Below, piece after piece: positions 16,429 through 24,469 of a stretch of DNA of 47,148 bases. The stretch covers positions 164,345 through 211,492 of the forward strand of contig MKSW01000013.1 of NCBI GenBank assembly GCA_001897425.1. The letters are read 5' to 3'. The stretch is from Actinobacteria bacterium 69-20 (lineage in GTDB: Bacteria > Actinomycetota > Actinomycetes > Mycobacteriales > Nakamurellaceae). Below the pieces are notes generated by a model, which was given only the letters and a program-made list of their open reading frames with translations, was not told where the DNA came from and ran no database searches. The number at the start of each line of letters is the position of its first letter. Position 1 is the stretch's first letter. Both the position numbers and the translations under genes were made by a program.

Positions 16429-16636
16429 CGCGGCTACGCGCCCGCAAGCAAGATCCGGCGCTCAACTCGCGAACCCGCACCGTTAAAACCCTTCGATCGG
16501 CGATGATCGGGATTTCACGGTGCCTTCGGTACGCAGGCCGATCGGACGGTATCCTGCATGGGCCGGCGACACGAATCCGTCGCCGGATGGGTTCACGCAA
16601 GTATTTAGCGCGGCGGCGGCTGACGGATCGGGCGGG

Positions 16637-17008
16637 ATGGTGGCGATGAGAGGGCTAGGCGAGCTGGAGGCCGCCGTGATGAATGTGATGTGGTCCTCCG
16701 AGGCGCCGATGTCGGTCAGGGCGGTACTAGACGCGCTGCCGCGCAGAAAGCCGCTGGCGTACACGACCGTCATGACCGTGTTGAATAACCTGCACCGAAA
16801 GGAATACGTGCGGCGGGAAAAGGACGGCCGCGCATTCCTCTACGAACCGAGCATGTCGCGCAGCCAGGCCGCGGCCGATGCCATGCGACAGATACTCAAC
16901 GAAACAGCGGACACCGAGACAGCGCTGCTACTCCTAGCCCGCTCGGCCAGCGAGACGGAAACGCAGGCGCTGCGCCGCGGCCTGGACCGGCGCCGGGGCC
17001 GGGCATGA
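16637..17008 (+). CDS. blaI: BlaI/MecI/CopY-family transcriptional repressor
   Basis: This 123-residue winged-helix repressor reads LGELEAAVMNVMWSSEAPMSVRAVLDAL, then LAYTTVMTVLNNLHRKEYVRREKDGRAFLYEP, the classic BlaI/MecI DNA-binding core; the C-terminal helix (about 75-123) should dimerise. Family members bind dyads such as TACA...TGTA and are inactivated by cleavage through a partner M56 protease; CopY members respond to copper instead. No CXC copper motif is present, so the BlaI mode is more likely. The start may be the ATG at 16637 or 16646. It overlaps the protease gene by 4 bases. Seven ACTAY-N5-ATAGT sites lie around it, but I saw none in its own upstream region. Confidence 0.9.
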   Translation: MVAMRGLGELEAAVMNVMWSSEAPMSVRAVLDALPRRKPLAYTTVMTVLNNLHRKEYVRREKDGRAFLYEPSMSRSQAAADAMRQILNETADTETALLLLARSASETETQALRRGLDRRRGRA

Positions 17009-17955
17009 CACTCGCCCTGGTCGTGATCACCAGCGGCCTGGCCCTGTTCCTCTTCGGCCACTGGCCGATTCGTCGGCTCATGCGTCGATCCGGCGATCCC
17101 CGCGTCGCGATAGTGAGCTGGCTGATCGCGCTAGCCGCCGCGCCGGGAATGCTGATCGGCGGCACCGCGATCCTGCTGCTGCCCGGCCACGCGGGGCTCA
17201 CCGGATTGGCCCGGTCCGCCGGCGGATGCCTGATCCATCTGGCCAACGAGGTGACCCCGACCCGAGAAGAGGTCACCGGCCTCGTAGGGCTGCTACTTCT
17301 TGTCGTGGGCACCGTCAGGATCGTCGTCGTCGCCGCCCAATTCACGCGTCGGCGTCGGCAACAGCTCGACCATCACCGGTTCCTGGTGGCATTGGCCAGC
17401 AGGCCGGAGACGAATCGCCCCGATGGTCGCCCCATACACCTGCTCGATCATCGTCGGCCCATGGCGTATAGCGTCGGCGGCGCAGGCGGCCTGGTGGTCG
17501 TCTCACGCGGGCTACAAGACGCACTCACCCCGGGCGCGTTCGCCGCCGCCATCGCCCATGAGCAAGCACACTTGAAAGGTCACCATCATCTGCTGCTCGC
17601 GGCCGTGGATATCCTCGCCGCCGCGATTCCGATCGCCCCCCTCCTGCGACACGCGCCGCACGACCTGCGCGTACTAGTGGAATACGCCGCCGACACCGAG
17701 GCAGCCCGACGCTGGGGCGCGACCGCAGTTCGAAACGCGGTGCTGGCCGTCGCCGGATCAACAGTTCCACGATGCGCACTGAGCATGGCAGGCGGCCCCG
17801 TCGCGGATCGACTGGCGCGTTTGCGGGATCCCGTCGACCAGCGATCGACGCTTCATCGTCTCCTTCGTTGCGGCGTGGCCGGCGCCACAACGGCCCTCGG
17901 GCCGCTGTTGGTAACGGCCACGGCGCTGCTCGTCGTCGCCTGCCCGACCGCCTGA
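17005..17955 (+). CDS. M56-family membrane metalloprotease (BlaR-like)
   Basis: This 316-residue protein has hydrophobic N-terminal helices (LALVVITSGLALFLFGHW; WLIALAAAPGMLIGGTAIL; GLLLLVVGTVRIVVVAAQF), a cytosolic zinc-protease domain with the HEXXH motif HEQAH (His185-His189), and two further C-terminal helices. It ends there, without the extracellular penicillin-binding sensor of staphylococcal BlaR1, as in mycobacterial BlaR. It should cleave or destabilise the BlaI repressor after an envelope signal; what it senses is unclear. The ATGA overlap with blaI means a coupled pair. The beta-lactam signal is inferred from the family only. Confidence 0.85.
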   Translation: MTLALVVITSGLALFLFGHWPIRRLMRRSGDPRVAIVSWLIALAAAPGMLIGGTAILLLPGHAGLTGLARSAGGCLIHLANEVTPTREEVTGLVGLLLLVVGTVRIVVVAAQFTRRRRQQLDHHRFLVALASRPETNRPDGRPIHLLDHRRPMAYSVGGAGGLVVVSRGLQDALTPGAFAAAIAHEQAHLKGHHHLLLAAVDILAAAIPIAPLLRHAPHDLRVLVEYAADTEAARRWGATAVRNAVLAVAGSTVPRCALSMAGGPVADRLARLRDPVDQRSTLHRLLRCGVAGATTALGPLLVTATALLVVACPTA

Positions 17956-18080
17956 CCGAAAGCACCGGTAAGTGCGGCCGCGTCGCCGAGCTGCCGAGTC
18001 GCACGGCTGTTCGCGGCGCGGCTAGTTCTGCCCGCAGGCAGCGATCCGCATTCCGTCGACGCCGACCCTGCGGGGCGCCG

Positions 18081-19688
18081 TCAGGTGCCGGGCCGAGTCG
18101 CTCCTATATAACCGGCCCACCGCATCGACGAAATCCGCACGACGTCGCCCGATTGCCGTGCTTCGATGATCTGGTCATTGCCCATATAGATGGCCACGTG
18201 ATGGATCGTGGCAGGGTTCGACGTGTCGTTCGCGTAATACACCAGGTCACCGGGTTGCAAGTCGGACCGGTCGACCCGTTGCCCTCGGTTGAACTGGTAG
18301 CCGGAGTAATGCGGCAACCTGACCCCGACCTGCCCCCACGCGTACAACGTCAGGCCGGAGCAGTCGAATCCGATCTTCTTGTAGTCGCCGTATTGGTCGG
18401 CGACCCCGTAATCGCGGATACCCTTCGTCGGGCCATTGATGTCTCCGCCGCCCCACGCATAGGACGTGCCGACCCATTTCAGGGCCTCCTGAACAACCCG
18501 CTGCCCGGCACGACCGTCGGCGGGACCCGGCTGCGTGACCGGCGACTCTGGGCCGGCATCTGGCGGTCCCGGCGGGGCGCTGGGCGTGCCCGGTTGGCTG
18601 CCGCCGTCATTACCCCGTTGCGCTCGCGCTCTGGCCAGATCCTGCTGGCGTTTGCGCCCGGTCCGGATCGCGTCGGCGCGCTGCTTTTCGACCTGTGCCT
18701 GCTGCTGCTCGGCGAGTTGGCGTTGACGTAGCGCGATTGCCGCCTGCCTCTGTTGGACGGCGGCCTGTTCGGCCACTCGACGCTCCTCGGCCTTCTTGGT
18801 CGCGAGCCACGTCTCGTATTGGGCGCGCTGCCCCTTAAGCTCAGCTACCTGATCCAGGGCCTGTTGATAGGTGGCCTGTTGGTCGACAAGTTGCGCCTGC
18901 AATACGGTGAGCTGGCGCTGACCGCTCGCAAAAGAGTCGACGGCTGCCTGCTCCGCCCGATCGGCCGACCGCTGCGCGTCTTGGGCCGCGCTCCGCGCGC
19001 GGCGCGCGGCCGCGAGCGCCTCTCTGGCCTGGGAGTCCAGGTTCGCCTTCGATACGCGCGACGTCCGCAAGAGGTCGAGCACGCCGGCCTGGCTGCCGGA
19101 CACCTGCGCAATCATCTGACTGCGCGCCAGCAGTTCGTCGATGGAATCTGCGTCGAGCAGCGCCGTCAAGGAGCCGGCCACCGATCCCTGCCGGAACGAA
19201 GCCGCGGCGAACTGTGCCGCGCCGTTTTCCGCCGCGCTGATGGCGTCGCCGGCCTGGCTTGCCGCTCGCCGTGAGGTTGCGACGAATTGTTCGGCGTCAT
19301 CGGCCGTAGCCTGCGCGACTTGAAGATCGACGCGCGCTTTCATCGCGAGTTCCGCCGCCAGTTCCATCGAGTCCTGTAAGCGTGTGATCTTCGCCTGGGT
19401 GGATGACATGGCCCCGGACAGCCGTCCGACCTCGGCCGCCGATTGCGACGCCTTGCTCTGGCTGTCTTGGATCTCCCGGTCGCTCGGGTTGGGCGGGGGC
19501 GGCGGCACGGCTTGCGCCGTACCGGCCGTGCCCACCGCCACGGCGCCGGCGAGAAGAATAGGGGCAATCACAGCCCAGCCGCGCGACACACGAGCCCGCG
19601 CAGAAGCAGCCACACCCCTGCGCTTCGAGATCCTTCTTGCGCTGCCGTGGCCGCCGTGACTCAAGGGGCCGACTGGTCTTCGGCTCAT
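18081..19688 (-). CDS. NlpC/P60 peptidoglycan endopeptidase with coiled coil (RipA-like)
   Basis: This 535-residue secreted hydrolase has a long basic N-region, a signal helix (WAVIAPILLAGAVAVGTAG) with cleavage after TAQA, an Ala/Gln-rich coiled coil over about 60-350, a Pro/Gly linker, and a C-terminal NlpC/P60 domain. The domain shows YAWGGGDINGPTKGI, FDCSGLTLYAWG with Cys443 and IHHVAIYMG with the catalytic His. This is close to mycobacterial RipA, which cuts D-Glu-mDAP bonds during septation. No Shine-Dalgarno supports the ATG at 19688, so an internal GTG near residue 25 is possible. No operator of the ACTAY type was found within 500 bases upstream, unlike the divergent hydrolase. Confidence 0.88.
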   Translation of the reverse strand: MSRRPVGPLSHGGHGSARRISKRRGVAASARARVSRGWAVIAPILLAGAVAVGTAGTAQAVPPPPPNPSDREIQDSQSKASQSAAEVGRLSGAMSSTQAKITRLQDSMELAAELAMKARVDLQVAQATADDAEQFVATSRRAASQAGDAISAAENGAAQFAAASFRQGSVAGSLTALLDADSIDELLARSQMIAQVSGSQAGVLDLLRTSRVSKANLDSQAREALAAARRARSAAQDAQRSADRAEQAAVDSFASGQRQLTVLQAQLVDQQATYQQALDQVAELKGQRAQYETWLATKKAEERRVAEQAAVQQRQAAIALRQRQLAEQQQAQVEKQRADAIRTGRKRQQDLARARAQRGNDGGSQPGTPSAPPGPPDAGPESPVTQPGPADGRAGQRVVQEALKWVGTSYAWGGGDINGPTKGIRDYGVADQYGDYKKIGFDCSGLTLYAWGQVGVRLPHYSGYQFNRGQRVDRSDLQPGDLVYYANDTSNPATIHHVAIYMGNDQIIEARQSGDVVRISSMRWAGYIGATRPGT

Positions 19689-20189
19689 TCGTCACCCGCG
19701 CCGTCATCGATCGGCGAAGTCCCCACTGCCATGTCGGCCTCGTTTCGTCGAGACCCACCACACACCGTGACGTCGCTCACCGTGAAACCGACAAATCCAC
19801 ACCGCGCGGAATCGCGCGACCAGCCGATCGGCACTCCGTTTCCTCCCATTCCGCAGCGATAGCCCGGTGATCACAGGTCCGGGGTTCGTTTGCCGCAATG
19901 CCCGACCGGATCGCCGCGGGCAGCCCGTCGGCTACCGGTGGGGCGGCACCGATCCGGGTCATCGGTCGCCGCCAGGCGGTGGGCGAAAAACACATGTTCC
20001 GTGGTCCGATCGATGCGCCAGCGGCAGAGAGCGCACCGACCGGACCGCGGCGGGTCGGCCGCTTCGCACGGAGTTCCGCCGACCCCAGGCGGGGCCGCCA
20101 CGACCACACACCATGGTTCGGCAGGATCCGCGCCGGTGTCTTCGCGCCCATATCTCGACTTAGGTGCGCGGTGACACGCCCATGAAACT
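19689..20189. other. Gap between divergent NlpC/P60 genes
   Basis: About 500 bases with no confidently supported gene. On the minus strand, 19871-20107 could encode a 78-residue Cys-rich peptide (RCALCRW with later Cys residues), and an overlapping longer frame 19777-20151 has similar codon bias. Neither has a recognisable family or ribosome site. Confidence 0.4.
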
Positions 20190-20204
20190 ACTACGCATCA
20201 TAGT
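20190..20204 (+). promoter_or_regulatory. ACTAC-N5-ATAGT operator, site D (second NlpC/P60 gene)
   Basis: ACTACGCATCATAGT lies within a wider dyad with arms AAACTA and TAGTTT (20185-20206). CATAGT is the likely -10, so transcription toward the NlpC/P60 gene would begin near 20211. Confidence 0.7.
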
Positions 20205-20414
20205 TTGACAACACCCCGTGTCCGTATCGTAATCTGTTCGAGACCTTCACCGGTCGGCTGCGGCCGGCGACCGAGGGTCATCCACGGTGTGGTTCCATCG
20301 CGGAATCGAGCCCGAACGTGGCCAGGCGATTTCACTGAGACGGTCGCGTCACAGCAGGAGTGCAAGCCACCGTCGGCGAGTGCCGGGCGGTGCCAACGAA
20401 GGGTTTTCTCATCG
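20205..20414 (+). other. Probable long 5' leader of the second NlpC/P60 gene
   Basis: The distance from the predicted start of transcription to the ATG is about 200 bases. A stem with arms CGGTCG and CGACCG lies at 20251-20273. The frame is open back to 20205 but shows no signal-peptide or domain features, so I treat it as untranslated. No known riboswitch signature was recognised. Confidence 0.4.
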
Positions 20415-21581
20415 ATGCCGAGGTTTGCCTTGTCCCCGCGTTCACCTCGAGTCATCGCCAGCATGATGGTGGCCGTTGCTCTCGGTCTGGCCAACCCGGT
20501 ACCGGTTGCGGCGGCGCCGCCCGCACCGGACGCAGATGGCACCAACGAGCCGACCACATCAACCGAAGCCCAGAAGGCCTGGTTGGACAGTTCGGAAAAG
20601 GCCGCCCTGGTCAACGACGAGGTGCTGCAGGCACAGGAGCAGCAACGGCAGGCGCGCGACGGCGCGGACCGCGCCGCACGCACTGTCGGGCAGGCCGAAC
20701 AGACTGCCGCGGCGGCGGCTGAAGAATCAGGACGGGCGGCCATGGAGGCAGCCGAGCTGCAGTCCCAGGCGCGAGAGTTCGCCAGCGCCGCATTTCGCGG
20801 CGCCCAATTGAGCACGGTGAGCGCGCTGCTGACCAGCGATTCCGCATACGACTTTCTGGACCAGGCGCAAATGCTGGACCAGGTCGCCACCACCACGCAG
20901 GCCACGCTCGATGCCGCCGCGGCGGCGGAGCGAGCCGCCCGCGAAGCCGAGGACGCCGCGGCGGACGCCGCAGCGAGGGCCCGCGCGGCCAAACGCGCCG
21001 CGGACGCCGCCGCGGCGGCGGCCGACCGCGCGACCGTCGAGGTGCAACACCGGCAGGCCGCCCTACGCGATCAGGCCGCCCAATACCGAGCACTCACCCG
21101 GCAACTGACCCAGGATGAACGCAATCAGGCCATCGCCGCCCAACAACGCGCCTATGAACAGCAGGCAGCGGCCACCGCGGAACCCGCCGTTCCGGCGCCG
21201 CCGCCGCAGCAGCAGTCGGCCGGCGCGAGCCCGGCCGGTCAGGTCGCCGTCGCGGCGGCGTTGTCGAAGCTCGGCGCACGCTATGTGTGGGGGGCCAGCG
21301 GCCCGAACCTATTCGACTGTTCCGGTCTGACCTCCTGGGCGTGGGCGCAAGCCGGCGTGAGTATCCCGCGAACGTCGCGAGATCAGTCGACCATGACGAC
21401 CGTGCCGCTAGATCAGCTCCGGCCCGGCGACTTGGTCACCTACTATTCGCCGGTCAGCCACGTCGCGATGTACATCGGCAACGGCAAGGTTGTTCAGGCA
21501 TCGACGGAGAGCATGCCGGTGTACATCAGCAGCCTGTACGGTGCCGGGCCGAACCCGACCGGGCACCGCGTCAACGGCTGA
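20415..21581 (+). CDS. NlpC/P60 peptidoglycan endopeptidase 2
   Basis: This 388-residue secreted hydrolase begins with a signal peptide (MVAVALGLANPVPVAAA). An extremely Ala/Glu/Arg-rich coiled coil covers about 45-250, followed by a Pro/Gln linker and the NlpC/P60 domain: LGARYVWGASGPNLFDCSGL with Cys302, RPGDLVTYYSPVSHVAMYIG with the catalytic His. It lacks the GPT insertion of the divergent RipA-like hydrolase and ends shortly after the domain. It probably cleaves stem peptides. The ATG at 20415 is chosen for the signal peptide; AAGGG is 14 bases away, so the ribosome site is weak. Operator site D lies 210 bases upstream. Confidence 0.87.
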   Translation: MPRFALSPRSPRVIASMMVAVALGLANPVPVAAAPPAPDADGTNEPTTSTEAQKAWLDSSEKAALVNDEVLQAQEQQRQARDGADRAARTVGQAEQTAAAAAEESGRAAMEAAELQSQAREFASAAFRGAQLSTVSALLTSDSAYDFLDQAQMLDQVATTTQATLDAAAAAERAAREAEDAAADAAARARAAKRAADAAAAAADRATVEVQHRQAALRDQAAQYRALTRQLTQDERNQAIAAQQRAYEQQAAATAEPAVPAPPPQQQSAGASPAGQVAVAAALSKLGARYVWGASGPNLFDCSGLTSWAWAQAGVSIPRTSRDQSTMTTVPLDQLRPGDLVTYYSPVSHVAMYIGNGKVVQASTESMPVYISSLYGAGPNPTGHRVNG

Positions 21582-21628
21582 AACAGGCCACGGTGACGCC
21601 GCATCGAGGTGAGGCCTACCTATCGGCT

Positions 21629-21643
21629 ACTATGCTTCATAGT
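21629..21643 (+). promoter_or_regulatory. ACTAT-N5-ATAGT operator, site E (Ldt2-Tlp-Ccs-FtsX operon)
   Basis: ACTATGCTTCATAGT, with CATAGT (21638-21643) as a likely -10. Transcription would start near 21650, leaving a short leader with GGAGGGGGAGG before the ATG at 21670. Confidence 0.72.
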
Positions 21644-21669
21644 TGCTCGATGGAGGGGGAGGTGCGTCG

Positions 21670-23040
21670 ATGCGCGGCGCTGCATACCCGACGCGGTGGA
21701 TTGCCTGGCTCGGCGTCCTGGTCGTCGGCGTGACATCGTGTTCGGCCGCCACCGGCGCGTCGCAGACGTCGAGCCCGGTCGGGGCGTCACGACCGGTAAT
21801 TACGACTTCCAGCAGTGTTGGCGGCCAACCAGCACTGGAACTATCAACGGCCATTGCCCCGACATCGACAGGGCTCGTGGCCCCGGTCGGCTCGCCCGCG
21901 ACCCCGGATCCGGCACCCGAGACCGGGCCTACCGCCGCTTCGGTCACCCCGGATTCGACTGCGGGTATCACCATCGCGCCGGCCAATGGAGCGACAGGCA
22001 TCTCGCCTCTGGAGCCGGTGGTGATCCGGGCAACACGCGGCACGCTGGGCTCGGTGGCCCTGCGCAATCCAGCCGGGAAGTCGGTCGCTGGCGTGCTCTC
22101 GGCGGACGAAACGACGTGGACCTCGGCCGAGCCGCTCGGTTACAACAAGCGCTACACGGCGAGCGCGACAGCGGTTGCCTCTCCTGGCGGCGCCACCTTG
22201 GCGGCGTCGTTCACAACGCTCAAGCCGGACGTGACGGTGTTCCCGTCGTTTTACCCGCCGCCATCGACGAAGGTTGTCGGCGTCGGACAGCCCATGGTGG
22301 TGATCTTCAGCGAGCCGCCCGTGGACCGAGCCGCAGCGGAGAAGACGCTGACCGTGACGGCCGAGCCGGCGACCGAGGGCGCTTGGTACTGGTGGGATGA
22401 CCGGACGGTGCACTGGCGACCCAAGGAGTACTGGAAGCCGGGCACCAAAGTCACCGTGACGGCGAAGGTCTACGGTGTCCCGTTCGGCCCCGGCATGTAC
22501 GGCGAGACGGACCGGACACTGAACGTCACGATCGGTTCGTCGAAGATCGCCGTGATCGACGACGTGACCAAGCAGATGGACGTGTTCATCGACGGGCGAA
22601 AGGTGCGCACCGTCCCGGTCAGCATGGGAATGGACAAGGCCATCACCGTCAACGGCAAGAAGATCTCGTTCGTCACGCCCAGCGGAACCTACGTGGCACA
22701 GGAAAAATACGACGTCAAGCAGATGAGCTCGGCAAGCTACGGACTGCCGGTGAACTACGACCTGGGCTACGACTCCGCCATCCCGTTGGCGATCCGGCTG
22801 TCCTACAGCGGAATATTCATCCACTCCGCGCCGTGGTCGGTCAAGGACCAAGGCGTCCGGAACGTCTCCCACGGATGTATCAACATCAACCCCACCGACG
22901 CCGCCTGGTTCTATGACACGTTCGGCTACGGCGACATCGTCACCGTCAAGGGCACCGACACGCCGCTGGAATCCCACGACGGATTCGGCGACTGGAACAT
23001 CCCCTGGAGCCAATGGCTCGAGGGAAGCGCACTGCGGTGA
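21670..23040 (+). CDS. L,D-transpeptidase lipoprotein 2 (YkuD domain)
   Basis: This 456-residue enzyme is a second 3-3 cross-linking transpeptidase. Its signal region (RWIAWLGVLVVGVTSCS) ends in a lipobox, TSCS, here without a twin-arginine pair, so it should use Sec. A Thr/Pro-rich linker leads to two Ig-like domains and then the YkuD domain: GIFIHSAPWSV and NVSHGCINI (His401, Cys403). The C-terminal cap FGDWNIPWSQWLEGSAL resembles that of the first copy. The ATG at 21670 has GGAGG about 8 bases upstream. It is the first gene of a tight operon (overlaps of 4 bases) with tlpA, ccdA, resB and ccsA, behind operator site E. Confidence 0.93.
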   Translation: MRGAAYPTRWIAWLGVLVVGVTSCSAATGASQTSSPVGASRPVITTSSSVGGQPALELSTAIAPTSTGLVAPVGSPATPDPAPETGPTAASVTPDSTAGITIAPANGATGISPLEPVVIRATRGTLGSVALRNPAGKSVAGVLSADETTWTSAEPLGYNKRYTASATAVASPGGATLAASFTTLKPDVTVFPSFYPPPSTKVVGVGQPMVVIFSEPPVDRAAAEKTLTVTAEPATEGAWYWWDDRTVHWRPKEYWKPGTKVTVTAKVYGVPFGPGMYGETDRTLNVTIGSSKIAVIDDVTKQMDVFIDGRKVRTVPVSMGMDKAITVNGKKISFVTPSGTYVAQEKYDVKQMSSASYGLPVNYDLGYDSAIPLAIRLSYSGIFIHSAPWSVKDQGVRNVSHGCININPTDAAWFYDTFGYGDIVTVKGTDTPLESHDGFGDWNIPWSQWLEGSALR

Positions 23041-23678
23041 CCGGATTTCGGCCGCCTGGGCGACCGGCCCGATCACGCGCCACTGCCTGGGGCGGCGCAG
23101 TGAGGTGGATACGGACCGTGGCGCTGGTGGCCGTGTTGGGGCTAGCCGTCGGCGCATGCTCGTCCGGCGCCGGTGCGTCCGGCTCTTTTGAATTCTCTTC
23201 CCCCGGCAGCACCGACGAGATCTCCTATCCACTGTCCCAGCGAGGCGCCATCGGCGACCTGTCCGGGCCGAGCCTGACCGGCGCCGGAACAATCCGCTTG
23301 TCCGACTACTCGGACACAGTGGTGGTGCTGAACTTCTGGGGCTCATGGTGCCCACCGTGCCGTGCCGAGGCGCCCGAGCTGAACGCCGCGGCCCGCGCGC
23401 TCGAATCCTCCGGTGTGCAGTTCCTCGGCGTCGACATCCGGGACTCGAAGGAGGCGGGACGCGACTTTCACCAGGCAGCGGACACGCCGTACCCGTCGAT
23501 CTTCGACCCGACCATGCAGACGCTGTTGTCCCTGCGTGGTTTTCCCACGGCGGCGATCCCCTCGACGATCGTGCTCGACCGGCAACGCCGGGTGGCGCAC
23601 ATCTGGCTGCGCCCGGTCACCGAGGCGCAGATGGTCAAGGTGATCACGCCGATCGCCGCGGAGCAGAGCAAGCCGTGA
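23037..23678 (+). CDS. TlpA/ResA-like thioredoxin lipoprotein
   Basis: This 213-residue protein has an N-terminal membrane segment (TVALVAVLGLAVG) and a possible lipobox VGAC, then a thioredoxin fold with the redox site FWGSWCPPCRAEAPELN (Cys105, Cys108) and the cis-proline region FPTAAIPSTIVLD. ResA/TlpA proteins reduce disulfides outside the membrane, classically those of apocytochrome c. The GTG start overlaps the transpeptidase stop (GTGA); a second GTG at 23100 is possible. It sits directly before ccdA, its usual electron donor. It might also keep the active-site cysteine of the co-transcribed L,D-transpeptidase reduced, which is speculative. Confidence 0.9.
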   Translation: MTGFRPPGRPARSRATAWGGAVRWIRTVALVAVLGLAVGACSSGAGASGSFEFSSPGSTDEISYPLSQRGAIGDLSGPSLTGAGTIRLSDYSDTVVVLNFWGSWCPPCRAEAPELNAAARALESSGVQFLGVDIRDSKEAGRDFHQAADTPYPSIFDPTMQTLLSLRGFPTAAIPSTIVLDRQRRVAHIWLRPVTEAQMVKVITPIAAEQSKP

Positions 23679-24469
23679 TCTTCCTGGATGTAGTCGCCGT
23701 GGCGGGGGTCACGGACACGGTAACCAGCGGCCCGTTCGTGCTGGCCGCCGCGCTGGCCCTTGCGGCCGGCGCGGTCTCCTTCGCCTCACCCTGCGTCATA
23801 CCCCTGGTTCCCGGATACCTCTCGTACATCGTGGGCCTGGTCGGCTCCGACGGCGCGCAGGACGGCTCGGTGCAGGTGCGCGTCCGCAGGCGCGCCGTGA
23901 TCGGCACCGTGCTGTTCGTGGGCGGTTTCACCGCGGTGTTCGTCGCCGAGACGGTGCTCGTGCTGGGTCTGGCCCGCGGGCTTTTGGAAAACCAGAACCT
24001 GCTCATGCGCATCGGCGGCGGCGTCACGATCCTGATGGGCCTGGCCATGGCCGGGGCCATACCGCTGCTCCGCCGCGAGATTCGCTGGCGCATCCGGCCC
24101 CGCGGCCGCGTGTTCGGTGCGCCACTGCTCGGGGCGGCGTTCGGCACCGGGTGGGTCGCGTGTATCGGCCCGACTCTGGCCGGCGTGATCTCGCTGTCGT
24201 ACGCCACCGATTGGGGCGGCTCGGCCTGGCGGGGGCTGCTGCTCATGCTGTTTTATTGCGCCGGCCTGGGGATCCCGTTCATCGTGGTCGCCGCCGGATT
24301 CGGCTGGGCCACCTCCGCGCTGGGATTCCTGCGCCGCCACACCCGGACCATCCAGCTGGTGGGCGCGGCCGGCATGGTACTGGTCGGCCTGCTGATGGTC
24401 ACCGGGGTGTGGGGACAGTTCATCGCATTCCTGCGCGTCACCGTGCCCACCTCCGGGACGGTGCTCTAA
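23675..24469 (+). CDS. ccdA: CcdA-family thiol-disulfide transmembrane protein
   Basis: This 264-residue polytopic protein is of the CcdA/DsbD type, with about six membrane helices. The two redox cysteines are in the expected places: ASPCVIPLVPGYLSYIVG (Cys40) and VACIGPTLAGVISLSY (Cys163). It carries electrons from cytosolic thioredoxin to the outside thiol protein TlpA/ResA. The GTG start overlaps the tlpA stop by 4 bases, and resB begins directly after its TAA, so all are on one transcript. I reject the longer in-frame start at 23345 because it would run through tlpA. Confidence 0.93.
   Translation: MIFLDVVAVAGVTDTVTSGPFVLAAALALAAGAVSFASPCVIPLVPGYLSYIVGLVGSDGAQDGSVQVRVRRRAVIGTVLFVGGFTAVFVAETVLVLGLARGLLENQNLLMRIGGGVTILMGLAMAGAIPLLRREIRWRIRPRGRVFGAPLLGAAFGTGWVACIGPTLAGVISLSYATDWGGSAWRGLLLMLFYCAGLGIPFIVVAAGFGWATSALGFLRRHTRTIQLVGAAGMVLVGLLMVTGVWGQFIAFLRVTVPTSGTVL

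Noticed and set aside
20620-21170. Repetitive GCC/GCG-rich DNA
   Set aside because: It encodes the Ala-rich coiled coil of the NlpC/P60 protein and shows no unit structure.
20205-21581. c-di-AMP riboswitch before the second NlpC/P60 gene
   Set aside because: Such riboswitches precede wall hydrolases in some actinobacteria, but I could not find the conserved core here; only a short stem is visible.
21844-23355. Long minus-strand frame of 503 codons opposite the second L,D-transpeptidase
   Set aside because: It is a GC-bias shadow: very Arg/His/Asp-rich, no domain, no ribosome site, and the opposite strand has a complete catalytic domain.
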